Source of the DNA: Xylocopilactobacillus apis
GTDB taxonomy: Bacteria; Bacillota; Bacilli; Lactobacillales; Lactobacillaceae
DNA length: 64,000 nucleotides
Direction: 5' to 3'
Assembly: GCF_033095965.1 (NCBI RefSeq)
Contig: NZ_AP026801.1
Coordinates: forward strand, 850,001 to 914,000
The notes beneath the pieces were generated by a model. The model was not told the origin of the DNA and did no database searches. It saw only the letters and a program-made list of their open reading frames with translations. Shown piece after piece: positions 29,405 to 37,593 of the stretch (the first letter of the stretch is position 1; every line of letters starts with the position of its first letter). A program made the translations under genes and the position numbers.

Positions 29405-30220
29405 ATGAAAAATAAAGGAGCACGTTTAATTAGAATTGTGATTGTAGCGTTAGCATCGTTTGTTGTTTGGATTTCATCCGTTAATGAGGTGCAGGCTGAA
29501 ACTAGTTCAGCATTTATTTACGAAAAATCAACAATGGAGCCGCGAAGCGGATCTTTGATGATTAACTTTGTACCTAAATATAGCATTAGGGTTTATAGTA
29601 CGCCCAGTACTTCAAATCCGACAAAAAAATTACTGCCAGATGGCAGTAACTGGAAAGTTTTTGGGATTCAAAACAAGTTCTATAACATAGGTAAAAATCA
29701 ATGGATTCCTTCAGAGTATGCAATTTATCCTTGTAATAAAATGAATACGATAGGTTATGTCAACTATCCTGGATATTCGGTCAATATTTATAATTTTCCA
29801 AGGGGAGTGAATTATTCTAACAACGTAGGTGGATTAGAACATGGTACAGCAATTCATATCACTCAAAAAGCTGTTGTTAATGGTAAAACTTGGTATCAAT
29901 TTGATAGAACAAATGACTTAGACTCTGGTTGGGAAAATTATTATAAAGGTAAAAGTTGGATTGAAGCAAGGTTTATATCTAACAATCCTATCTTTGTAAC
30001 TTTATACGGCTGGGTACAAATCGAATATATTCCCGGTTATGGAGTTCGAGTTTATCAAACGCCTGATAAAAATAATCCGACAAATAAGTATTTACAACAT
30101 GGTACTAGGTGGAAAGTATTTGGTTATCAAAACGATTACTACAAAGTCGGAAACAATCAGTGGGTTCCTGCTCCATATCTTAGTAAAAACCGTGTTACTC
30201 TCAGATGGCAATACAAATAA
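29405..30220 (+). CDS. Secreted surface protein with SLAP/SH3-like repeats
   Basis: A 271-residue protein with a signal peptide: basic start, hydrophobic stretch, and probable cleavage after VQA near residue 31. Two clear repeats lie at about 52-105 and 205-259, sharing FVP/YIP-x-Y, VRVY-TP, NPT-K-L, WKVFG, FY-IG/YYKVG and NQWVP. A more divergent third copy is at about 117-190. They resemble the SLAP or SH3-like wall-binding modules of Lactobacillaceae (KYYKIG...YV pattern). A cell-wall location is likely; the binding partner is unknown. It follows the ABC trio and a micro-ORF. Confidence 0.75.
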   Translation: MKNKGARLIRIVIVALASFVVWISSVNEVQAETSSAFIYEKSTMEPRSGSLMINFVPKYSIRVYSTPSTSNPTKKLLPDGSNWKVFGIQNKFYNIGKNQWIPSEYAIYPCNKMNTIGYVNYPGYSVNIYNFPRGVNYSNNVGGLEHGTAIHITQKAVVNGKTWYQFDRTNDLDSGWENYYKGKSWIEARFISNNPIFVTLYGWVQIEYIPGYGVRVYQTPDKNNPTNKYLQHGTRWKVFGYQNDYYKVGNNQWVPAPYLSKNRVTLRWQYK

Positions 30221-30230
30221 ATAATTAAGC

Positions 30231-30276
30231 AAAAAAGGATAACAGAGCTTTAAAAGCAACTATTATCCTTTTTTAT
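30231..30276 (+). terminator. Intrinsic terminator after the surface protein gene
   Basis: AAAAAAGGATAA (30231-30242) pairs perfectly with TTATCCTTTTTT (30263-30274). It lies 10 bases after the stop codon and ends in a T-run. It closes the ABC-surface protein unit. Confidence 0.85.
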
Positions 30277-30411
30277 CTTAGCTAAAGTTAGCTTTAAAAT
30301 CCTAAATAAAAAATCGTGTGCATTGTTTTCTCGTAAAATTGACCTATACTGAAAAGATCAAACATAAATTTATTTTATGTATATTTTTATACGTAGAAAG
30401 GATCCCCAACC

Positions 30412-31985
30412 ATGGCAGTTATGAAAATATTTTGTAAAGCAAATATATTTATTTTTTTTATGTATCTTTCTCTTCTCTTTTACAAGTTTACGCTGCAACA
30501 ATGTTGGGAACTGCTACGACAAATTTGGTAAACAAGCAAGTATCTGATTTCGTTAAAACAATTGGAATCGTGATGCTTTTGTGGATCGTTTCGCTTGTAG
30601 TTGGATATTTTACTGGTGTTGTTCAAGAACAGACAATTCAAAGTATGTCCAGGACAATTCGTTTAGAAGTTGCAAAAGGATTGGAGAATATGACGCCGGA
30701 AAATTATAATTCTCGGCCAGATTCTGAATATCAAGCGTTGCTTCAGAGTAATGTTACTTTTCTTGAAAACAATGGATTTCAAAGCGTTTATCGGATGATG
30801 AGATTTGTTGGCAATGCCTCATTTTCACTACTTGCTTTATTATTTTATGATTGGAGATTATTTGTTTTATCAATTTTATTATCGGCGCTGCTTTTGTTTG
30901 TTCCAAGAACTCTTTCTAAATATACAAAAAAAGGCGGGAAGTTGATTTCCTCAGGTAATTCTCAATTAATGAATCGGGTTTCCGAAGCAATTAAAGGTCA
31001 TCAAAATCTTGCTGCATTATCTGCATACTCATATTTTTGCGCTTTGATTGATAGAGGATCATAATCATTAAAAGAAGCCAGTGTGAAAAATGCAAAAATA
31101 CAAGGACAAGTTGGAATGGTGACAGCATTTCTAAATATTGTGAGCCAGTTAATTTTGATAGGTGCAACGGGTTTATTAGTATTTGCAGGTAAAATTTCAA
31201 TCGGCAGTATTGTTGCCGTATTAGAACTAAGTGCAAAAATATTTGATTCTTTGGGAATTGTAAGCCGCTTTTTGGTCGCAGTTAATTCCACAATTCCAAT
31301 TAGTCAAAAAATAGCTGAGATTTCGTCTAAATCAGTTACAAACAATAACCAAGATACTGAGATTAGGCAGTCTTTTCATGATTTAAAATTTGAAGACGTG
31401 GGTTTTAAATATCAAGTCTCCAATGATTATGTTTTTAGACATTTAAATTTTACAGTTAAAAAGGGTGATTTTATTCAAGTTTTTGGAAAATCTGGGATCG
31501 GTAAAACTACTTTATTTAAAGTCATTACAGGTGAGTTAACGCCGACTGAAGGCAAAATTTATTATAATAATACCTCAACTGAAAACATGACTTATCTTGA
31601 TCGATCGAATCTGGTACAAATGGTTCCCCAAGATGGTTATATATTCGATGATAGCGTTGAAGGCAATATTTCACTGGGTAGAGATGTAAAAAGAAATTCA
31701 ATTGATAATCTTATTAATGAATTAGAAATTCCTAAAGGAGATCCTGCTCATTTTTCTGGCGGTGAAAAGCAGCGGATTGGTTTAGCACGTGCGCTAGTCT
31801 CTCAAGATAAATTGACGTTAATTGATGAGGGATTATCTCAAATTGATATTGAATCCGCTCGTAAATTCTTAAATGTTATCAATAAGTACAACAAATATGC
31901 AATTATCTTTATTTCACATAGAGACGATGAATTAAAAGATGTCCCTCATGAAATTATCAATCTTGAAGAGTCTAATATTCATTGA
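30412..31985 (+). pseudogene. ABC exporter (membrane plus ATPase domains), disrupted
   Basis: One reading frame from 30438 to 31985 encodes an MsbA-like exporter: a six-segment membrane half, then an ATPase with GKSGIGKTT, FSGGEKQRIGLARALV and LTLIDEG. It is broken twice. A TAA at 31062-31064 interrupts the frame between two well-conserved stretches (LIDRGS and SLKEASVKNAK), as a CAA-to-TAA change would. The good start (ATG 30412 after AAAGGA) is in a different frame; adding one T to the T8 run at 30452-30459 would join them. The ATPase half could still be made alone from 31083. Most likely a decaying exporter of peptides or drugs. Confidence 0.85.
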
Positions 31986-32059
31986 AATAAAGTTATCATT
32001 AACCTAGCAAAAGTCTAACATAATTGGAAAAATTGATTTTTTAAAATGTTTTGGATTAG

Positions 32060-32173
32060 TTTGTCCTTAACAAAAATATCGAGGTAAAGGCTAAAGTAAA
32101 TCTTGATACCGGTGAAGTCACCTTTTTTATTGACAAGGAAGATCTCGAAAAACTTAAAAATTCCAAAAATTAA
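32060..32173 (+). pseudogene. Fragment of an unknown coding sequence
   Basis: A 37-residue open stretch without a start codon (ending VNLDTGEVTFFIDKEDLEKLKNSKN) has codon-like composition and is followed by a terminator. It looks like the C-terminus of a small protein whose front has been lost. No family is recognised. The rest of 31986-32382 holds a terminator and a promoter-region palindrome. Confidence 0.35.
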
Positions 32174-32198
32174 AGGCTAATACATACAACAAATATTG

Positions 32199-32240
32199 AA
32201 AAAGCTAATTTAGACGATCGTTCTTTATTAGCTTTTTTGT
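32199..32240 (+). terminator. Intrinsic terminator before the MFS gene
   Basis: AAAAAGCTAAT (32199-32209) pairs with ATTAGCTTTTT (32227-32237) across a 17-base loop and is followed by more T. It closes the exporter remnant region. Confidence 0.8.
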
Positions 32241-32323
32241 TTAGAATCGAAGTTTGGTTAACGATTTGTAATGTAAATTAACGTTTAAAAACAACTTAAA
32301 AAATTCTAACATCGTTATTGATG

Positions 32324-32348
32324 TTTATATTAATAATATTAATATAAA
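32324..32348. promoter_or_regulatory. 25-bp palindrome upstream of the MFS transporter
   Basis: The left arm TTTATATTAATA and its perfect 12-base complement flank a single central A. It ends 35 bases before the MFS start codon and would overlap the -10 region (TATTAA or TATAAA) of a promoter with TTATTG at 32315-32320. It is probably a repressor site. The PadR regulator encoded downstream is one candidate. Confidence 0.5.
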
Positions 32349-32382
32349 TAATATTAAATAAAAGGTAAAAGGTGATTTACTA

Positions 32383-33936
32383 ATGTGTAGACGAAACTTA
32401 AAACTTGTTATTTTTGTATGTGGAATTTTCATTTGCATGCTTGATACAACTGTAATGAATGTTGCTTTGCCAGAGATTGGAGAAACATTTTCCACAGCTC
32501 TTAATAATTTATCGTGGGCATTAAATATTTATACGATTTTATTTGCCTCGTTGACCATACCGCTGACTAGAGTAGCCGAAAGATATGGAATGAATAAAAT
32601 CATAATGCTAGGATTCATTATTTTTGGGATTGGCTCTTTAATTTCCGGCTTATCGAACGGTTTATGCATTTTAGTTTTTGGTCGTGCAATTCAAAGTATT
32701 GGTGCTGCTCTGGTCTTTCCACTTTCAATGACACTTGGGATTAATTTAGTTGATAAAGATAAAAGAACGGGAGTCATTGCTGTATTAGGTGTAACGCAAG
32801 GACTTGCTGCTGCACTGGGACCGGTGATTGGTGGAATTATTACTCAGTATTTAACTTGGCGTTGGATCTTTTTTATCAACTTGCCAATTGTAATTTTTGT
32901 TTTGATTATTGGTTTGAAATTACTTGATTTCAAAGAAGTAAATGAAGAAGTTATTAACTTTGATATTTTTGGATCAGCTTTTAGCATCCTATTTCTTTTA
33001 AGTTTAACGACAGTTTTAACTCAGGGAAGAACCTGGGGTTGGACCTCGCTAACATCTTTATTGTTTATATTTTTTTCATTAGTCTTTTTTGTTTCTTTCT
33101 TAGTCGTTGAGATTAGGTCAAAAAAACCGATGATTCCCTTGGAACTATTCAAGGATAAAAACTTTATTGGTTCATCTGTTGTAGTGGTTTTGAGTAATTT
33201 GTTTTTAGTTGGGATTACCGTGCTTTTGCCAACCTACTATACTAACGTTAAACATTTTGATGCACTGCATGCATCATTTATGATCGTTCCGGTTACTCTA
33301 TTTATTTTTATTATGTCACCAATCTCAGGTTTTGCTTTAAAAAAAACTGGTCCCAAAATTTTGCTTTCATTTGGTTTTTTATTAATGGTGATTGGTTATA
33401 TTGGATATGCTAACAATGGGTTAAATAACCAATTATATTCTTGTATATATGGTGCACTTATCGGTGCTGGATATGGATTGATTACAGGGCCAATTACCGT
33501 CATTGGCGCATCTGATTTTACTGGTGAGTTACTTTCTGCATCGCAAAGTGTAACGGGAGTGTTACGCCAAATCGGGATCGTCTTAGCGGTTGCGATTTTT
33601 GTAACAGGTTTATATACAAATTTAAAAAGCGCCCAAGTCAAATCTGAAAATTATGTTTCAGAACAGGTATCTGGACTAAATATTCCTAAACAAGCAAAAT
33701 CCACATTGATTAAAAAATCGATCGAAGGTATTAGAGAACAGAAAACATCAAATACGGCAAAAAAGCATACGGGTAACGCCAAGATCGATCAAGGTATAAA
33801 TAGGGTTATTAAGGATATTAAAGATACTGCCCTTAATAATATAGTTAATGCTTTCAAGTCGTTATATAAGGTCGCAATACCATATTTGATAGTCACATTA
33901 GTTTTAACATTTCTATTCTGGAAGAGAAGAGTGTAA
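32383..33936 (+). CDS. MFS drug efflux transporter, DHA2 (14-segment) family
   Basis: A 517-residue proton antiporter. The N-terminus has the DHA2 signature LDTTVMNVALPEIGETF, and the antiporter motif C is present as GPVIGGIITQYLTWRWIFFINLP. About 14 membrane segments are visible, with an unusual charged loop of about 60 residues before the last one (near residues 420-485). ATG start, with AAAGGTGA upstream. A PadR-type regulator follows, a common pairing for multidrug efflux. Substrate unknown. Confidence 0.92.
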   Translation: MCRRNLKLVIFVCGIFICMLDTTVMNVALPEIGETFSTALNNLSWALNIYTILFASLTIPLTRVAERYGMNKIIMLGFIIFGIGSLISGLSNGLCILVFGRAIQSIGAALVFPLSMTLGINLVDKDKRTGVIAVLGVTQGLAAALGPVIGGIITQYLTWRWIFFINLPIVIFVLIIGLKLLDFKEVNEEVINFDIFGSAFSILFLLSLTTVLTQGRTWGWTSLTSLLFIFFSLVFFVSFLVVEIRSKKPMIPLELFKDKNFIGSSVVVVLSNLFLVGITVLLPTYYTNVKHFDALHASFMIVPVTLFIFIMSPISGFALKKTGPKILLSFGFLLMVIGYIGYANNGLNNQLYSCIYGALIGAGYGLITGPITVIGASDFTGELLSASQSVTGVLRQIGIVLAVAIFVTGLYTNLKSAQVKSENYVSEQVSGLNIPKQAKSTLIKKSIEGIREQKTSNTAKKHTGNAKIDQGINRVIKDIKDTALNNIVNAFKSLYKVAIPYLIVTLVLTFLFWKRRV

Positions 33937-34074
33937 ATCTAATATTAAAAAATGTTGCCAAAAATATCATTTTCTTTGATATAAATGCGATATAGAATTT
34001 GTTAATATAAAAGCAGAACATAGATACAAATGAGTGTAAAATTCTATTAACAGTTTATAAAAAAGGAAGTCATC

Positions 34075-34602
34075 ATGAAAGGCAAAGATATTATTCTCGG
34101 ATTACTAAATAGTAAAGGAGGACTTACTGGATATCAAATAAATGACATTTTACATAGTCAATTGCGGCACTTTTATGATGGTGGATTTGGAATGATCTAT
34201 CCAACGCTAAAGAATCTTGAAAAAGATGGACTAATATATAAAGATAGAATTGAACAAGAGGATAAACCTAGTAAAAACGTCTTTTTTATTACTGAATCGG
34301 GTAAAGAAGAATTTAAACAATCTGTAAATAAGAAAACTGAGCCAGATATTATAAAGTCAGATTTTTTGATGAAACTTTATTTTGGTGAATTTTTAGAACC
34401 CGGTAAAGCCATTGAATTTCTAAAGGAAGAACTACATAGAAAAAAAGCCGATCTATCTGATTTAAAAGATAATCTATCAAATTGGGATGCTAATGGAATG
34501 TCAGATGATCAGAGATTTTCTGCAAAATATGGAATTGAATATTATAAAGCAGTAATAAAAGTCATTGAAGAACACTTAAAAAATAAAATGGACGGTGATT
34601 AA
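34075..34602 (+). CDS. PadR-family transcriptional regulator
   Basis: A winged-helix repressor of the PadR group. The N-terminal domain has ILGLLNSKGGLTGYQINDIL and GMIYPTLKNLEKDGLI, the hallmark. The C-terminal helical dimerisation part (PadR_C type) is present. It is 175 residues long, AAGGAAG before the ATG. PadR proteins usually respond to phenolics or drugs. It lies 138 bases after the MFS pump and may control it and itself. An inverted repeat ATATCA-N7-TGATAT lies upstream at 33964-33982. Confidence 0.93.
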   Translation: MKGKDIILGLLNSKGGLTGYQINDILHSQLRHFYDGGFGMIYPTLKNLEKDGLIYKDRIEQEDKPSKNVFFITESGKEEFKQSVNKKTEPDIIKSDFLMKLYFGEFLEPGKAIEFLKEELHRKKADLSDLKDNLSNWDANGMSDDQRFSAKYGIEYYKAVIKVIEEHLKNKMDGD

Positions 34603-34728
34603 ATGTATAATGAAACGAAAATGATCGTCCTATAAACTCTTCAATGTTTATGTATCGGACAGTTTTTGTTATCTGTTTTTAGGTTCCAGAATGGCTACGG
34701 ATAAGTAGACAAAAATAAAAGTATTCGG

Positions 34729-34756
34729 TTGATTAAATTATCTATCGTGTTAGAAT
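34729..34756 (+). promoter_or_regulatory. Promoter of the antitoxin RNA
   Basis: TTGATT (34729-34734) and TAGAAT (34751-34756) with a 16-base spacer. The start would be near 34763, just before the direct repeat shared with the toxin leader. Confidence 0.6.
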
Positions 34757-34763
34757 ATATACG

Positions 34764-34786
34764 AAAATATCTCAGCAACATACACC
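34764..34786 (+). repeat. Direct repeat a (antitoxin side)
   Basis: A 23-base copy of the repeat at 34927-34950; the two differ by a single inserted T. Because the genes converge, the copies make antitoxin and toxin RNAs complementary in trans. Confidence 0.9.
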
Positions 34787-34824
34787 AAGACCCTAGCTAT
34801 TACGAGTAGCTAAGGTCTTTTTTT
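34787..34824. terminator. Hairpin terminator between antitoxin RNA and toxin
   Basis: AAGACCCTAGCTA (34787-34799) pairs with TAGCTAAGGTCTT (34807-34819) with one mismatch, followed by seven T residues. It serves the antitoxin strand well. On the toxin strand the T-run after the stem is poor. Confidence 0.85.
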
Positions 34825-34854
34825 CACTTCATAAGCGGGTGTGGTTAAGCTGCC

Positions 34855-34944
34855 TTATTTCTTCTTGCGATTATTTAACCAATAATTAAAAGCTGCGAGA
34901 AGAATCCCCACCGTCAGCGGGGCAATAAAATATCTCAGCAACAT
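34855..34944 (-). CDS. Fst/Ldr-superfamily type I toxin peptide
   Basis: A 29-residue peptide with the family signature: RYFIAPLTVGILLA, then FNYWL and a basic end NNRKKK. The pattern (I/V)AP-x-x-VG followed by an aromatic/Trp-Leu and charged tail defines Fst-like toxins, which insert in the membrane when overproduced. GGGGGT precedes the ATG. A promoter (TTTGCC, 17 bases, TAAAAT) is visible about 35 bases upstream on the minus strand. The start codon region is the target of the antitoxin RNA. Such chromosomal copies are known in Lactobacillaceae. Too short for normal gene calling. Confidence 0.85.
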   Translation of the reverse strand: MLLRYFIAPLTVGILLAAFNYWLNNRKKK

Positions 34945-34950
34945 TACACC
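34927..34950 (+). repeat. Direct repeat b (toxin leader side)
   Basis: A 24-base copy of the repeat at 34764-34786. On the minus strand it covers the toxin ribosome binding site, ATG and next four codons, so antitoxin pairing here would block translation. Confidence 0.9.
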
Positions 34951-35050
34951 CCCGATCTGTTACAGAATTTTACTGCGTTAGATCAGCAAGGCAAAACATA
35001 AAAATGAGATCTTTCCTTTTAAAGTAAAGGAGAGGAAAAGCTACTAAGGA

Positions 35051-35245
35051 TTAATGTTCTTTTTCACTTTGTATCAATTTTCTTAACAATTCTGCATTCA
35101 TTCTATTTAAGTTGGAATCACTAACTTCAACTAATAATTTTGGATTTAATCTTTTTTTGGATGCCGTTTTTAAGCAGTGGAGTTGAGGATCTTTCCAATG
35201 GATTATTTGTTGCGACGATTTTACGAAACACGATTGAACAAACAC
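35051..35245 (-). pseudogene. Unassigned open frame, probably a gene remnant
   Basis: A 64-residue open frame with no ribosome binding site at its ATG. The C-terminal half (LLVEVSDSNLNRMNAELLRKLIQ) looks like a real helical protein end. A second frame just upstream opens with MPKCLFNRVS and stops, which suggests a frameshift. No family recognised. Confidence 0.3.
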
Positions 35246-35509
35246 TTTGGCATTGCCAAAATATAAAAAGCAACCTCAAAACTCGATAAATTAATTTGCT
35301 AGTAGATGAGTCTGGAAAACGTGATCGGAAATTTATGGAAGATTACTCAAAGTTTATCCCATTTTAATTTTATACTTTTGACAAAGTTGTCCGCTTTTTA
35401 AATATGACAGATTAATTTGATTTAACGATAAAGATCAAATTAAATTTTAAGCAGCTAACATGTTTGAACTTGATTTGAAAATAGATTATTGCTCTAATTA
35501 AACAAGGTT
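35246..35509. other. Non-coding gap with a short coding-like remnant
   Basis: This stretch holds no intact gene. On the + strand, 35296-35367 is open and reads LLVDESGKRDRKFMEDYSKF before stopping, which has protein-like composition but no start or partner. Together with the remnants on both sides it marks a decayed segment between the toxin module and the yxl-like operon. Confidence 0.35.
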
Positions 35510-36283
35510 TTAAACATCATGAATTTTTTTAAAATCGATCAAAGTTATCATAATAAGTAAGATAATTATTCCAATTGATCCAATGATGTTTAAACGCCAG
35601 TCGGCTGTTAAATTCATTTTGTTCATGACGGAACTAGCGTTGCTGCTCAGGACGGCAGGATTAATAATTCTGATGATTTTCCAATCCAAATTATTTAACA
35701 CTAATAAAATGGTTGGAATCATAAAAGTAATCAATGCTGCTACAATTTGGCTATTAAATATAGCGCTTGCGGTAATTCCAATGGTAATGACGAATAAATA
35801 CCACAACAGGTAGAACAGCGTAGCCCTGACAAATAAACTTGAGTTAACAGCAGAATAGTAAATATTAGTATAATACCAACCAGCTAACATCCCAACGATT
35901 GCGCTTAAGACAAAAAGAACATAGTAAAAAAGGTATTTGCTTAAGAGATATTCTAATGAGTTAATCGGCTTAGAAAATAGCAGGTCAAAAACGCCACTGT
36001 TTTTTTCACTGATAATTGAACTCATTAGGGTAATGGCAATTACGATAATTCCAATTTCGTTTAACTGATTAAAAATTCCAGCTAAAACTGAATTGCCCGA
36101 AGGAGATGCAAATTTTGGATCCAAGATCAGACCACGGTTTTTGCTCACGAGTTTTGGGAGTAGGTGCATGGATATTGGCTGCATGATGGCGGTAACGATA
36201 AAAACCAAAGGAATCCAAAATATTTTAAATTCTTTAACTGATTCTTGGAATTCTTTTTTTAAAAGTACTAATAATTTTTTCAT
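35510..36283 (-). CDS. yxlG: ABC-2 permease, YxlG-like
   Basis: A 257-residue membrane protein with six segments and the ABC-2 motif ISEKNSGVFDLLFSKPINSLEYLLSKY. It is the last gene of a trio that matches B. subtilis yxlEFG in order, size and domains. It starts three bases after the ATPase stop. Substrate unknown; in Bacillus these genes belong to the sigY operon, but no sigma factor gene is present here. Confidence 0.8.
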   Translation of the reverse strand: MKKLLVLLKKEFQESVKEFKIFWIPLVFIVTAIMQPISMHLLPKLVSKNRGLILDPKFASPSGNSVLAGIFNQLNEIGIIVIAITLMSSIISEKNSGVFDLLFSKPINSLEYLLSKYLFYYVLFVLSAIVGMLAGWYYTNIYYSAVNSSLFVRATLFYLLWYLFVITIGITASAIFNSQIVAALITFMIPTILLVLNNLDWKIIRIINPAVLSSNASSVMNKMNLTADWRLNIIGSIGIIILLIMITLIDFKKIHDV

Positions 36284-36286
36284 AAA

Positions 36287-37180
36287 TTAGTCCTCCATCA
36301 GTTGTGTGAAATAATCATCAAGTGAGAATTGCCCAGTTTTAATTGTTGAAAAATTTAAATTGTAATCAACGAGGATTTGAAGAACTTGATTTTTCCATCC
36401 ATAATCTGAAGATTGGGCATTAATTTGAATTTCAGTTGGTGATTTTAGAATCACATTTTTTATTGCAGATATTTGCTTAACGTGAGAAATCCATTGATCA
36501 TTTGGTTTAAATAATTTTATATTTAGAGAATCATCGGATTGCATTTGTTTCAAGTAGAAATCGTCTCGAATTTGAGCTTTTTTCATAATCAAAAAACGGT
36601 TACAAATTTCTTGCGCATCCGCCAAAATATGAGTAGAAAAAATAATAGTTGTTTCTTTTTTTAAATTTTGCATGATTTTTAAAACTTCGTGTCGTCCTGA
36701 GGGATCGAGTGCAGATACAGGTTCATCTAAAATTAAAAATTTTGGATGATGAATTGTTGCCTGAGCAATACCCAGTCTTTGACGCATTCCACCAGAAAAT
36801 TCATTAATTTTTCGATCTCCAGATTCAAGTAATCCGACTCCTTCTAGTGATTGATTTATAAGGCTGGAATCTATTTCGAAAATTTGACAGTTAAATTCTA
36901 AAAATTCGCGCGCCGTCATCCATTCGAAAAATTTAGGATCCTGAGGAAGATAACCGATTAAATTTCTATTTTGAACAATCTTCTGACCTTCAAAATAAAT
37001 TTGACCTTCCGAGGGTTTTAAAATTCCCGTGATCATTTTTAAGAAGGTGGTTTTCCCTGAACCATTTGGTCCAATTAATCCAATGCAGTCGTGAGGGAAA
37101 ATTTGTAAAGATAAATTTTTGACAGCATTTTGAGATTTAAAATTTTTACTCAAGTTTTTTATATCTAATAATGGATCCAT
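36287..37180 (-). CDS. yxlF: ABC transporter ATP-binding protein, YxlF-like
   Basis: A 297-residue ATPase with Walker A GPNGSGKTT, Q-loop YLPQDP, signature EFSGGMRQRLGIAQA and Walker B LILDEP. The start MDPLLDIKNLSK at 37180 has AGAGG eight bases upstream; earlier in-frame codons lie inside the preceding gene. C-terminal ~80 residues are a family-specific extension. Pairs with the downstream permease. Confidence 0.88.
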   Translation of the reverse strand: MDPLLDIKNLSKNFKSQNAVKNLSLQIFPHDCIGLIGPNGSGKTTFLKMITGILKPSEGQIYFEGQKIVQNRNLIGYLPQDPKFFEWMTAREFLEFNCQIFEIDSSLINQSLEGVGLLESGDRKINEFSGGMRQRLGIAQATIHHPKFLILDEPVSALDPSGRHEVLKIMQNLKKETTIIFSTHILADAQEICNRFLIMKKAQIRDDFYLKQMQSDDSLNIKLFKPNDQWISHVKQISAIKNVILKSPTEIQINAQSSDYGWKNQVLQILVDYNLNFSTIKTGQFSLDDYFTQLMED

Positions 37181-37182
37181 TG

Positions 37183-37377
37183 TTAAAGCCTCTGTCTGCC
37201 AAAAATAAAATAAGCGATTGATCCAAGGAGGGTTCCAAAAATGATTACGGGCAGCCATAAAAGTTCTATCGGTTTTTTGTGATTTTTGAAAAGGTCAATC
37301 GTCGCGACAACGATCAAAATTATTTGAATAATGATAAGCGGTAAAAGTGTTTTTAAAGCTTCAAGGTCTAAATGCAT
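37183..37377 (-). CDS. yxlE: Small PLDc_N membrane protein, YxlE-like
   Basis: A 64-residue protein with two membrane segments and the PLDc_N pattern: LLPLIIIQIILIVVATIDLF, then WLPVIIFGTLLGSIAYFIFGRQ. This matches YxlE, described as a negative regulatory protein in Bacillus. I choose the ATG at 37377, with AGAGG upstream; the longer open frame has no family similarity. First gene of the trio, two bases before yxlF. Confidence 0.82.
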   Translation of the reverse strand: MHLDLEALKTLLPLIIIQIILIVVATIDLFKNHKKPIELLWLPVIIFGTLLGSIAYFIFGRQRL

Positions 37378-37408
37378 ATTTTTATCCTCTATTTTGAATT
37401 TTGTGAAG

Positions 37409-37432
37409 CTATTTAGAAAATTTTCTAAATAG
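37409..37432. promoter_or_regulatory. 24-bp perfect palindrome, proximal operator candidate
   Basis: CTATTTAGAAAA is followed directly by its exact complement. It begins 31 bases upstream of the yxlE start codon. A second, imperfect copy lies 56 bases further upstream at 37465-37488. Confidence 0.6.
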
Positions 37433-37464
37433 AGTTTAAACTTCAAAATTTTAAAAAGCAATAA

Positions 37465-37488
37465 CTATTTTGAATTTTTTCTAAATAG
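37465..37488. promoter_or_regulatory. Imperfect copy of the 24-bp palindrome, distal
   Basis: The right arm TTTTCTAAATAG is identical to the first site, and the left arm CTATTTTGAATT keeps six of the leading bases. Two related palindromes in phase (56 bases) suggest cooperative binding of a dimeric repressor upstream of yxlEFG. The regulator is not adjacent. Confidence 0.5.
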
Positions 37489-37593
37489 TTTTTATCTTAA
37501 AAATGATATGTGGCGCTATTTAACAATGGGAGTGATTCACGTCTCATTTTGAACGCTTTTTTGAAGATAAATAGGTAACGCGTGATAACTAAA

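Larger units (their letters stand above)
34763..34824 (+). ncRNA. Putative antitoxin RNA of a type I toxin-antitoxin module
   Basis: A predicted RNA of about 60 bases runs from the promoter to a strong hairpin with a T-run. Its 5' part carries AAAATATCTCAGCAACATAC (34764 onward). This is complementary to the toxin mRNA around its start codon with a single bulged base. The layout (short antitoxin RNA convergent with the toxin mRNA, shared repeats at both 5' ends, terminator between) is that of the Fst/par family of Enterococcus plasmid pAD1. RNA existence and exact ends are inferred. Confidence 0.7.

Noticed and set aside
30452-30459. T8 run as a working phase-variation switch
   Set aside because: A second, independent stop codon lies in the same gene, so switching the run would not restore the protein.
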